Shown here: piece after piece, positions 56,576 through 64,000 of the stretch
Layout of the letters: each line of letters starts with the position of its first letter
Numbering within the stretch: position 1 is the first letter of the stretch
Assembly: GCA_018401695.1 (NCBI GenBank)
Contig: JAGYKD010000001.1
Location: forward strand, 970,016-1,034,015
Direction: 5' to 3'
DNA: 64,000 bases
Source: Flavobacteriales bacterium
GTDB lineage: Bacteria; Bacteroidota; Bacteroidia; CAIKAF01
The notes under the pieces: model-generated
Seen by the model: only the letters and a program-made list of their open reading frames with translations
The model's database searches: none
Told to the model about the DNA's origin: nothing
Program-made: the position numbers and the translations under genes

Positions 56576-58054
56576 TTATCCCGGGTTGCGCTCCAAGAAA
56601 AAGTCGAGCTGTACCAGCTTAAGATGGCCGGTGCAGTCTTGCAGGTTCAAAAATTGTTGCCGTAGCTCATCTACTTTGGCCGGTCTTTTATTTTTGGAGT
56701 GCGCATTGAGCACATCCAAAAAGGCGGCGATTAATTCGGAATTGGCATCGGTTTTTTTGAGTTGCCGTTTTAGGTATTTTTTTTCGGAATCCATGAGTTG
56801 GAAATTGCCTTCTCGGCTTAAGACCATAAGGGCAAAAACGGAGGCGTCCACCAAAACCCATTGGCTGTTTTTTTCGAGGAATTTGGTGTAATTTCTGGCT
56901 TTGAGTAAATAGCTGTAGGCTTTGCTGAATTGGCCTCCATAAAAATTCACTACGCCTTTGAGGTAGAGCAGGTAAAAGCTAATTTTATTAGATGCTCCCA
57001 GCACATCCATTTCGGTAATTTGCTCGTTTATGTAGTCGAGCATTTCCCGGTATTTTTTTTTCCGAATAAAAATGTCGCATACCGAGTGTAAATAATAGAA
57101 GTATACGTCTTCGTAGGGTCTAAATCCTTTGATATCGTCTAAGGATTCGGCCATTTCTTCGATGATACTTTCGTAGAGTTCAAAGCGTCCGGAGTTGTAA
57201 TAGAATTTACCCAGCAAGCATTGAATGGCCGGGTTGCAGTTGGGGTAGTAGAATTTGAGGGGAGTTTTTAAGTAGGTCAGACTCAGCTGTCGAATCCGGT
57301 CTAAATCTTGAGGCTGGGTAGAGCTGCGGTGGTTTAGCTTTACCGAAAGCGCGGTAGATTCAAGCATAAAGAGCGAAATGGCGGCTTGCAATTCTTTATG
57401 GATGCCCTCCATTTCCTGCACAATTTCATAGAGTCGAGTGCTGCAACTTTCTTCTTCCAGATAAAACTGGTCGTGGGTAAGAAAAACCGATTCAAAAAAC
57501 AGAAATTCCAGCCGATTGAACAGGTGTGATTTCCGAGCGGTGCTTCGGATTTCTTCTTCGTGTTGCAATCTTTTTTTGGAGTCGTGGTAATGTAATAGGT
57601 ATTTACAAAGAGCTACCTCATGAGCTCCGCCAAAAAGTTCGGTTTCTTCGGAGCGCCGGGTGAGATCGTTGAGTTTTTTCTCGAGCAGCTTAGGTTGGTT
57701 GGAATACAGTAGGCTGCGGATATTGTCTATGTCTTCGCGCAGCTTAACTACGGCGTTTTTTCCCGAATCGAATTTAAACGTTATGATGTCCTGAAGCAGC
57801 CGATGCTTAAACGTGTAGTACGCACTCTTGTTGTTTTGGTAATTGAGCACCTCCATGATTTCCTGATTGTTGATTTCATCAGTGACCAAGAGGTATTCAA
57901 GCAATTTAATTTTTTGCTTGTCGGTCTTTAACTCCCTTTTGAGTTGGGCAATCTCTACAGTAGAGAGTTGGTGTACAATTTCTATTAAGTCGTCCATAGG
58001 TCGAACGTGTGAAATGTGCTTTAAAACTTGGGTGGCTTGAGCAAAGCTAGCCAA
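56576..58054 (-). CDS. Cytoplasmic helical-repeat protein of unknown function
   Basis: 492 aa, predicted helical, no signal peptide; LSTVEIAQLKRELK...KIKLLEYLL N-terminus; start could be the internal Met (MDDLIEIVHQLS) at 57997. Confidence 0.7.
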   Translation of the reverse strand: MASFAQATQVLKHISHVRPMDDLIEIVHQLSTVEIAQLKRELKTDKQKIKLLEYLLVTDEINNQEIMEVLNYQNNKSAYYTFKHRLLQDIITFKFDSGKNAVVKLREDIDNIRSLLYSNQPKLLEKKLNDLTRRSEETELFGGAHEVALCKYLLHYHDSKKRLQHEEEIRSTARKSHLFNRLEFLFFESVFLTHDQFYLEEESCSTRLYEIVQEMEGIHKELQAAISLFMLESTALSVKLNHRSSTQPQDLDRIRQLSLTYLKTPLKFYYPNCNPAIQCLLGKFYYNSGRFELYESIIEEMAESLDDIKGFRPYEDVYFYYLHSVCDIFIRKKKYREMLDYINEQITEMDVLGASNKISFYLLYLKGVVNFYGGQFSKAYSYLLKARNYTKFLEKNSQWVLVDASVFALMVLSREGNFQLMDSEKKYLKRQLKKTDANSELIAAFLDVLNAHSKNKRPAKVDELRQQFLNLQDCTGHLKLVQLDFFLERNPG

Positions 58055-58562
58055 ATCAAGACGTTTAAGGTACGAATTTTCATCCTTTCGGTCCTTATGG
58101 TCAGGTAGGTGCCCTAATGCTTTAGGAAAGGTTTGGGCTTGTTTTTTTTTGTTTTTGCTGTTTTATTGCTCCAAAGGTGTTGTGGGCTTGATTTTTAAGG
58201 TTTAAGGGGCAGAACTCCCTTCATATTTAAGAGACCGTTTGCTGCTGTTCGGCGTTTTGATGGTAAGCGAAGGGGCAATTTCTTAGATTTATTTTTGACT
58301 ATACATGTAAATGGCGCCTTTCAGTTTTGTTCATTTTGCGTTAGAAAAGTCTGCCAAATGGTCGGCTTTTTGAATGTGTGTAAAGTTAAGCCGCTGCAGC
58401 TTTTTGGTTTTTGTTTCATTTCAAGGCGGTGAAAAATAAGTGGCTTAGTCTTGGCCCTTGGCTTTTGTGTAAAAAGAGTTTTTATGGACTTAAAAGGGGT
58501 TTAGTAATTTCTTAATGTAAGAATGTAGGAGTAAATGCCCTACACAACCGCAGTTAATGTGC

Positions 58563-58570
58563 TACATTTG
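58563..58570 (+). promoter_or_regulatory. Candidate Bacteroidota -7 element TACATTTG upstream of secreted-protein cluster
   Basis: Matches TAnnTTTG; 28 nt before ATG at 58598. Confidence 0.4.
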
Positions 58571-58597
58571 ATAAAACATCTACTCAATTACACAATT

Positions 58598-59056
58598 ATG
58601 AAAACCTGGTCTTTAGTAGTTGCATTCGCCGGACTGGCCTTAGGAGTTAATGCGCAAAACGTTGGGGTGGGTACCTCCAACCCCAATGCCCGATTGGAGG
58701 TGGAAGGCACCGGCAATACCAGCGGCACCACCGCCTTAGATGTGAAGAACAGCGACGGCAATTCTATGTTGACCGTTCAGGACGACATGCGCACAGGTAT
58801 CAATACCAATTCGCCCGATGCTTCTTCGGTTTTGGACGTAAGCTCCACCACCGGCGGTGTGTTGATTCCTAGAATGACTGCTGTTCAATACCAAGCTATT
58901 TCTAACCCGGCAACCGGCTTGCTTATCTTTAATACCGACGACAATAAGTTTTATTATTACGACGGTACTCAATGGGTTACCATGGTAAGCGTAGTTGGCG
59001 GTGGCGGTGGCCAAGGCGGTGATCCTACCTTGGTGTACACCGTAGACGGATTCTAA
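58598..59056 (+). CDS. Secreted repeat/tail-fiber-like protein
   Basis: Signal peptide MKTWSLVVAFAGLALGVNAQ; NVGVGTSNPNARLEVEGTGN...GVLIPRMTAVQYQAISNPATGLLIFNTDDNKFYYYDGTQWVTM; C-terminal DPTLVYTVDGF. Confidence 0.8.
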   Translation: MKTWSLVVAFAGLALGVNAQNVGVGTSNPNARLEVEGTGNTSGTTALDVKNSDGNSMLTVQDDMRTGINTNSPDASSVLDVSSTTGGVLIPRMTAVQYQAISNPATGLLIFNTDDNKFYYYDGTQWVTMVSVVGGGGGQGGDPTLVYTVDGF

Positions 59057-59076
59057 TCCTTAAGAATAAAATACCT

Positions 59077-59571
59077 ATGTTGATTTCACGTGTCGTTTTG
59101 ATGGGTGTGGCTTGGGTTTTGTCTCTTGCAATCATGGCTCAAGGGGGGGCCTTGCAGTACAATCAAACCCTGGTGATTGACCACACCGACGGACTGATTA
59201 CGGTGCCGGCAGGAAAAACCTGGAAAATCGTAAACATGCGCAATACCGGAGGGCAAATAACGGCTACCGGTGCCGTTTCTGGGCACTGCGGCACCAGTTG
59301 TGGTGGAGGGGTTTGTAGCTCTAGCTCTTGCCGCTACCTGGCTTATTTGTACGACATCAACGGAATTGGTTTCAACGAAGCCGTGGGTTGCTTTGTGTGC
59401 AGTGGCAGCACCTGCACCGGAGGAACAGGGAATTGCCCCCCAACACTTACCTACAACGTGAATATGACGGCCTCCCTAAACACCCCTTTTTGGTTGGCCG
59501 CCGGAAATACCTTTCAAGTGAATGTAACCAATATGTTGGTGAGTATTCTGGAATTCAACATAGTACCTTAA
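59077..59571 (+). CDS. Array paralogue 1: small secreted VPAGK...WLPAG...EFNIVP protein
   Basis: Signal peptide; LQYNQTLVIDHTDGLITVPAGKTWKIVN...TPFWLAAGNTFQVNVTNMLVSILEFNIVP; Cys-rich middle. Confidence 0.88.
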   Translation: MLISRVVLMGVAWVLSLAIMAQGGALQYNQTLVIDHTDGLITVPAGKTWKIVNMRNTGGQITATGAVSGHCGTSCGGGVCSSSSCRYLAYLYDINGIGFNEAVGCFVCSGSTCTGGTGNCPPTLTYNVNMTASLNTPFWLAAGNTFQVNVTNMLVSILEFNIVP

Positions 59572-59582
59572 TAGTTTGTGTT

Positions 59583-60002
59583 ATGAAACAAGGAGTAATG
59601 ACGTTGCTTTTAGCCGTCGCCATTTTGGGGTTTTCCCTCAATGGCCGAGCTCAGGGCTCACTGCAGTTCAATCAGGTGAAATTGGTGACCAGCTTGGAAA
59701 CCGTTCCTGCCAACAAAGTTTGGAAGGTGGTATCTGTAGTTTTTGATATTGGAACCACCAGTTCCGGGGCTATGTCCTCCACCAGTTCCAGCTGCTCAAG
59801 CGGCACCTATTATTCACGCAGTATTGTAGTGAATGGGGTGAACACCAAAACGGGCGAGGGAATGCACACCGCTTCCTATTCCAGCCTTTCCTACGCACAT
59901 GGCTACACCGAGCTTCCTCTTTGGCTTCCGGCCGGAGCGACCCTTTCCGGAGGGCCTTGCAACAACCAAATAAGTGTGATTGAATTTAATGTAGTGCCAT
60001 GA
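59583..60002 (+). CDS. Array paralogue 2
   Basis: MKQGVMTLLLAVAILGFSLNGRAQGSLQFNQVKLVTSLETVPANKVWKVVS...LPLWLPAGATLSGGPCNNQISVIEFNVVP. Trimmed from 59328. Confidence 0.9.
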   Translation: MKQGVMTLLLAVAILGFSLNGRAQGSLQFNQVKLVTSLETVPANKVWKVVSVVFDIGTTSSGAMSSTSSSCSSGTYYSRSIVVNGVNTKTGEGMHTASYSSLSYAHGYTELPLWLPAGATLSGGPCNNQISVIEFNVVP

Positions 60003-60394
60003 AACAAGTGTTGTTTGTTGTATTGTCCATCTTGTTTCTTTTGCCCTTTGGTGCAGAAGCTAAGGCACAGTCGCTCAGTTTTAGTCAAGCCAAATTGGTA
60101 ACGCAAACCGAAACGGTGCAGGCAGGAAAAGTGTGGAAGGTGGTGAGTGTGCTTTCCAATGCCAGCTTGAACGTGTCGAGTTTTGGAAGTTATTTTACAA
60201 ATACCCTAGCCATTTCGGTAAACGGACAGTTGACAAACATAAAATCTCGGGTGGTAATGATTGAAAATGACATGGCCGCCGCCGATGGCATGGATGTTAC
60301 GGATCTTCCGCTGTGGCTCCCGGCCGGCACCAGCTTGGGTCTTAACCAGAACGCCACCGGCATAAGCGTCATAGAATTTACCGTGAATCCTTAA
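59999..60394 (+). CDS. Array paralogue 3
   Basis: SLSFSQAKLVTQTETVQAGKVWKVVS...LPLWLPAGTSLGLNQNATGISVIEFTVNP; ATGA overlap with paralogue 2. Confidence 0.9.
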   Translation: MKQVLFVVLSILFLLPFGAEAKAQSLSFSQAKLVTQTETVQAGKVWKVVSVLSNASLNVSSFGSYFTNTLAISVNGQLTNIKSRVVMIENDMAAADGMDVTDLPLWLPAGTSLGLNQNATGISVIEFTVNP

Positions 60395-60397
60395 GCT

Positions 60398-60931
60398 ATG
60401 AAGCATTTGTCTTGGATATGCATAATGTTACTGCCCTTAGTCCTTAGGGCTCAAGGCAGCTTGCAATTCCATCAAGTGCGGGTAATCGACAACAATACCG
60501 TAACCATCCCCTCCGGCAAGGTATGGAAAGTGATTTCGGTATACGGATTGGATTACCGAACCAACGAGTGCATCGATTACAGCAACGGATCCACCCATGA
60601 AGTGGGCCAGTTGGTGCGCTGCTCGGTAGGAAGCTCCTGGCCTACCGGCTCGTTTCGTTACAGCTATGCCATTCGAGGGTTGATTATTGATGGCCGCACC
60701 GTGCCTACCTTTTTGTCGGGATTTAGAAACGGATCCAGCTGCAGTAGCACCTACACTACCACCAACTGCACCGGGAGCCAACCTTCCTGTTTTAATTTGA
60801 GCCAGTTGGCCTGCGTAAACCAAACCGAAGATACCGACGTGCTGCCTCTTTGGTTGCCGGCCGGAGCGCAGGTGGCTTCTACCGGTGCGGGCACCCGTCT
60901 TTCCGTAATTGAATTTAATGTGGTTCCATGA
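60398..60931 (+). CDS. Array paralogue 4
   Basis: SLQFHQVRVIDNNTVTIPSGKVWKVISVYG...LPLWLPAGAQVASTGAGTRLSVIEFNVVP. Confidence 0.9.
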   Translation: MKHLSWICIMLLPLVLRAQGSLQFHQVRVIDNNTVTIPSGKVWKVISVYGLDYRTNECIDYSNGSTHEVGQLVRCSVGSSWPTGSFRYSYAIRGLIIDGRTVPTFLSGFRNGSSCSSTYTTTNCTGSQPSCFNLSQLACVNQTEDTDVLPLWLPAGAQVASTGAGTRLSVIEFNVVP

Positions 60932-61320
60932 TGAAATTAGGTTTCTTTTTGTTGAGCTTTTTTGCTGCATGTGCCTTGCACGCTCAGGGAAATTTGCAGT
61001 TCAATCAGGTGATTATGGTGGGGACACAACCCCAAACGGTACCTTCCGGGAAAGTGTGGAAAGTGAATAGCTTTTTGCAGGCGAATACCACAAACTCCAA
61101 CAATTCCAATAGCACCGTTTGCTCCAGCACCGGGTGGCACAGTCCTTTTATCATGAACGGGGAGCGCTACTACACGTTTATCGGCCTCACTACCGGAAGT
61201 GGAAACTTGTTTATGGCCGTCGGCAATCATATCCCTTTCTGGGCTCCCGCAGGCAACACCTTTCAAACCGTGTGCTCCGGCGATGTGCTTTCCATCATTG
61301 AATTTAACATAGTGCCATGA
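60928..61320 (+). CDS. Array paralogue 5
   Basis: NLQFNQVIMVGTQPQTVPSGKVWKVNS...IPFWAPAGNTFQTVCSGDVLSIIEFNIVP; ATGA overlap. Confidence 0.9.
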   Translation: MMKLGFFLLSFFAACALHAQGNLQFNQVIMVGTQPQTVPSGKVWKVNSFLQANTTNSNNSNSTVCSSTGWHSPFIMNGERYYTFIGLTTGSGNLFMAVGNHIPFWAPAGNTFQTVCSGDVLSIIEFNIVP

Positions 61321-61706
61321 AGAACTTATTCTCTTTAGTATTCATTGCTGTGCTTTCTCTTTCAACCGCCGCTCAGGGCAATCTACAGTTCAACCAGGTG
61401 CTAAAGGTGAGCGATCAGGTGCAAACGGTGCCTGTGGGCAAGGTTTGGAAAGTAGTAAGCTACTGGCAAGGAAACCTAAACGTTACGTCAAATACACAAA
61501 CTACCTGTTCCAACAACAGCCGGCACACTCCTTTTATTCTGGATGGACAAATTTACTATCTGTTTAGAAACGTTTCAACCGGAAGTTCCAACTTTTTAAT
61601 AGCTCCTTCCAACGAACTGCCCCTGTGGCTCCCCGCCGGCACCACCCTTCAAACCCAATGCAGCAAAGACTTTCTTTCGGTTATAGAATTCAATATTGTC
61701 CCATGA
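61317..61706 (+). CDS. Array paralogue 6
   Basis: NLQFNQVLKVSDQVQTVPVGKVWKVVSYW...LPLWLPAGTTLQTQCSKDFLSVIEFNIVP; ATGA overlap. Confidence 0.9.
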   Translation: MKNLFSLVFIAVLSLSTAAQGNLQFNQVLKVSDQVQTVPVGKVWKVVSYWQGNLNVTSNTQTTCSNNSRHTPFILDGQIYYLFRNVSTGSSNFLIAPSNELPLWLPAGTTLQTQCSKDFLSVIEFNIVP

Positions 61707-62155
61707 AACCATTCTTCATTCTAGTTCTTCTTAGTTTTTTGGGCCTAAAGGTTTCCGCTCAAGGCACCTTACAATTCAATCAGGCCTTAGTCGTTACCGA
61801 CCAACTGCAGACGGTTCCGGCCGGTAAAGTTTGGAAAGTAACCGCCATTTACGGTAAAGACGAGGTGTGCCGCAGCGTGGCTCCGCTCTACAACACCTGG
61901 TTTTCCAAAGCCTTGGTAGCCGGGTTTTTTCTGAATGGGGTAGAGGTGCTTTCTTTCCGTAAGTTTCTTACGCAAACCATGTACAACAATAGCCCCACCT
62001 GTACCTCTAGCAATAGCAACGGCTACAATTTTTCCAGCCTAAATTTCGAAAGCGACCCCAACGTTTTGCCCATTTGGATTCCTGCAGGATCTACCGTGCA
62101 GACCAGTGGGCCCAACATTTTTCTTTCGGCCATCGAATTCAATATCGTACCCTAA
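61703..62155 (+). CDS. Array paralogue 7
   Basis: TLQFNQALVVTDQLQTVPAGKVWKVTAIYG...LPIWIPAGSTVQTSGPNIFLSAIEFNIVP; trimmed from 61625; ATGA overlap. Confidence 0.9.
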   Translation: MKPFFILVLLSFLGLKVSAQGTLQFNQALVVTDQLQTVPAGKVWKVTAIYGKDEVCRSVAPLYNTWFSKALVAGFFLNGVEVLSFRKFLTQTMYNNSPTCTSSNSNGYNFSSLNFESDPNVLPIWIPAGSTVQTSGPNIFLSAIEFNIVP

Positions 62156-62547
62156 TGCGCAAGCTTCTCCTACTTTTATTATTCGGAATTTCCTTACAGG
62201 GACTTAAAGCCCAAGGTGCCAATTTAAAGTACAACCAAGCCTTATTGTTGACCAGCCAAGCCAGCGGATGCCAATCCTGTTGGACAGTCCCCTCAGGTCG
62301 GGTTTGGAAAATTACGGGTGTTTCTACCAACTCCAATACCATGACCTCCATCCATTTGAATGGTCTTTCTTTAGGCTTTTTAATAGGAAGTGTCTTTACC
62401 TCAAGCAGCGGCACCTATTTAAATGCTCAATATGCGGATCAAGTATTCCCGATTTGGTTGCCTGCCGGCTCAACCCTAGGTTACAGCAGCATTGGCTCCA
62501 ACCGCAACATCGCTTTCTACGGCATCGAATTTTTAGAAGTACCTTAA
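62155..62547 (+). CDS. Array paralogue 8 (CxxCWTVP subgroup)
   Basis: NLKYNQALLLTSQASGCQSCWTVPSGRVWKITG...FPIWLPAGSTLGYSSIGSNRNIAFYGIEFLEVP; trimmed from 62074; TAATG junction. Confidence 0.9.
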   Translation: MRKLLLLLLFGISLQGLKAQGANLKYNQALLLTSQASGCQSCWTVPSGRVWKITGVSTNSNTMTSIHLNGLSLGFLIGSVFTSSSGTYLNAQYADQVFPIWLPAGSTLGYSSIGSNRNIAFYGIEFLEVP

Positions 62548-62548
62548 T

Positions 62549-62944
62549 ATGCGACGTTTTTTATGCACGTTAATCTTTGGTTTAGGACTTAGCTTGGGTG
62601 CACAGGCTCAAGGAACCCTACAGTTCAATCAGGCCCTGGTGCTCACTGCACAATCTCAGGCCTCCTGCACCAGCTGCTGGACGGTTCCATCGGGTAGGGT
62701 GTGGAAAATCACCGGCTTTTCTTGCAATTCCACGGGCTTGCCCTCTATGTATATAAACGGGCTCGAAGGCTCCGGCATGCTCGGCAGCTCATTTAGCACC
62801 GGATCCACTAGTTATTGGGGCCCGCGGTATGGAAAGCCTACCTTCCCCCTTTGGCTTTCTGCCGGAACAACCTTGGGTTTTGCCAACGGCACTTCCGGTA
62901 TGAATACCATTTTCTATGGCATTGAATTTAATATAATTCCCTAA
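62549..62944 (+). CDS. Array paralogue 9 (CxxCWTVP subgroup)
   Basis: TLQFNQALVLTAQSQASCTSCWTVPSGRVWKITGFS...FPLWLSAGTTLGFANGTSGMNTIFYGIEFNIIP. Confidence 0.9.
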   Translation: MRRFLCTLIFGLGLSLGAQAQGTLQFNQALVLTAQSQASCTSCWTVPSGRVWKITGFSCNSTGLPSMYINGLEGSGMLGSSFSTGSTSYWGPRYGKPTFPLWLSAGTTLGFANGTSGMNTIFYGIEFNIIP

Positions 62945-63312
62945 TGAAGCTCCTGTCACTTTTTTTATTGGCCTTTTGCCTTTCAGTTATGGCATCTGCA
63001 CAGGGAAGCTTGCAGTTTAATAAAGCCGTTTTACTAGAGGCCCATCAAAGCGATTGCGCCAGTTGCTGGACGGTACCCGCCGGAAAAGTTTGGAAAGTCA
63101 CCTCCATGAGTACCAATTCCTCTAATTTGGCCTCCATCCACGTCAATGGTTATACGCTCGGCTTTTTGTCCCGCAGCACCACCCAGTCCGAGTCGCGCTG
63201 GGTCATTGAGTTTCCCCTTTGGTTGCCGGCGGCCGCTACCATGGGCTACACCAACCTTGGCTCCAACCGCAACATCACCTTTTTTGCCTTAGAATTCAAT
63301 GTGGTGCCCTAA
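62944..63312 (+). CDS. Array paralogue 10 (CxxCWTVP subgroup)
   Basis: SLQFNKAVLLEAHQSDCASCWTVPAGKVWKVTSMS...FPLWLPAAATMGYTNLGSNRNITFFALEFNVVP; TAATG junction. Confidence 0.9.
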   Translation: MKLLSLFLLAFCLSVMASAQGSLQFNKAVLLEAHQSDCASCWTVPAGKVWKVTSMSTNSSNLASIHVNGYTLGFLSRSTTQSESRWVIEFPLWLPAAATMGYTNLGSNRNITFFALEFNVVP

Positions 63313-63490
63313 GGTTTATTTTTTTGGGCGGCCGGGCGGGCTGCTGCCTGCAAGTCCGCGCATCCAAACCAAGGGTGGCGGGGCCGCAGCGCCCTTCGCT
63401 AAAGCTCAGTGGCTGCAACCCTCGCCCCCCTTTGGCTTGGCTGCTTGCGGGCTTTCCGGCGCATCCCTGCCGCATCTTCTTCCAAACACA
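63313..63490. repeat. Intergenic repeat family 2-like GC-rich element interrupting the array
   Basis: ttttttgggcggccgggcgggctgctgcctgc...ggggccgcagcgcccttcgct...; GC-rich, non-coding, only long gap in the array. Confidence 0.45.
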
Positions 63491-63501
63491 AGTTTCTGCT
63501 C

Positions 63502-63885
63502 ATGAAAAATCTAGTCGTTTGTACCATCTTTTTGTTTGCCTTCTTCTGGGCCAACACCGGCTCGGCTCAATCCCTACAATTTAGCCGGGTAATGCTTGTC
63601 ACCAATCTGCAAACCGTGCCGGCCGGAAAAGTATGGAAGGTAGAATCGGCGATGCTTACCGGAAACCTTGGCATCAACACCGGAACAACCTCCTATCAAA
63701 CCCAATCAGCAATCATCCGTGTGGATGGCCAAAACATAAACCTTATGCACACGTTTGGCAATTCCTACGGGGTGCAATTTCAAGAACTGACTCGTCTGCC
63801 CATGTGGCTACCTGCAGGAACTACCCTAGAGCCTTCTACCAACATTGGTAAAATAAGCATCATCGAATTTACCGTTGTGCCATGA
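63502..63885 (+). CDS. Array paralogue 11
   Basis: SLQFSRVMLVTNLQTVPAGKVWKVESA...LPMWLPAGTTLEPSTNIGKISIIEFTVVP; trimmed from 63409. Confidence 0.9.
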   Translation: MKNLVVCTIFLFAFFWANTGSAQSLQFSRVMLVTNLQTVPAGKVWKVESAMLTGNLGINTGTTSYQTQSAIIRVDGQNINLMHTFGNSYGVQFQELTRLPMWLPAGTTLEPSTNIGKISIIEFTVVP

Positions 63886-64000
63886 AACAGCTTCTTTTTT
63901 TAGTTTTCTTAGGTTTTGGAGCTTTGCTTCATGGCCAGAGCCTTCAATTTAGCCAAGTGAAACTGGTAACCAACCAAGAAACCGTCCCCGCCGGAAAAGT
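63882..64000 (+). CDS. Array paralogue 12, truncated by window end
   Basis: MKQLLFLVFLGFGALLHGQSLQFSQVKLVTNQETVPAGK...; ATGA overlap with paralogue 11. Confidence 0.85.
   Translation, partial: MKQLLFLVFLGFGALLHGQSLQFSQVKLVTNQETVPAGK

Noticed and set aside
59077-64000. Diversity-generating retroelement or phase-variable invertible system explanation for the paralogue array
   Set aside because: No reverse transcriptase, template repeat, invertase or inverted-repeat promoter seen in the window; all members are same-strand with intact starts. Could still exist to the right of the window.

Overview
The window looks like a chromosomal segment from a member of the Bacteroidota (type IX secretion C-terminal sorting domains, TAnnTTTG-type promoters, SprB/CHU_C-style surface proteins, DUF2723/GT117 and GSCFA proteins). 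Much of it is housekeeping: purQ, purD, lipB, rnhA, xth, era, recQ, amn, alr, slyD-like, msrB and a carboxyltransferase. These are mixed with several large T9SS-exported surface proteins. The most unusual part is the right end (59077 to the window edge). It is a head-to-tail, mostly translationally coupled array of 12 paralogous small secreted proteins of about 105-160 mature residues, sharing 'LQFNQ...TVPaGKVWKV...LPlWLPAGttl...iSviEFNiVP-COOH', and it continues past the window. Other notable items: (i) a 2.2-kb AbiE-like toxin-antitoxin cassette bracketed by ~104-bp direct repeats, each containing a complete tRNA-Arg(CCG) plus an upstream terminator hairpin, next to tRNA-fMet; (ii) two families of dispersed intergenic repeats; (iii) a 1968-aa T9SS surface protein with three ALK/LTK-like glycine-rich modules; (iv) a DsbD-like protein with thrombospondin type-3 Ca-binding repeats inserted; (v) a coupled 46-aa lipoprotein absent from the ORF track. 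All calls are from reading the sequence; no database search was possible.
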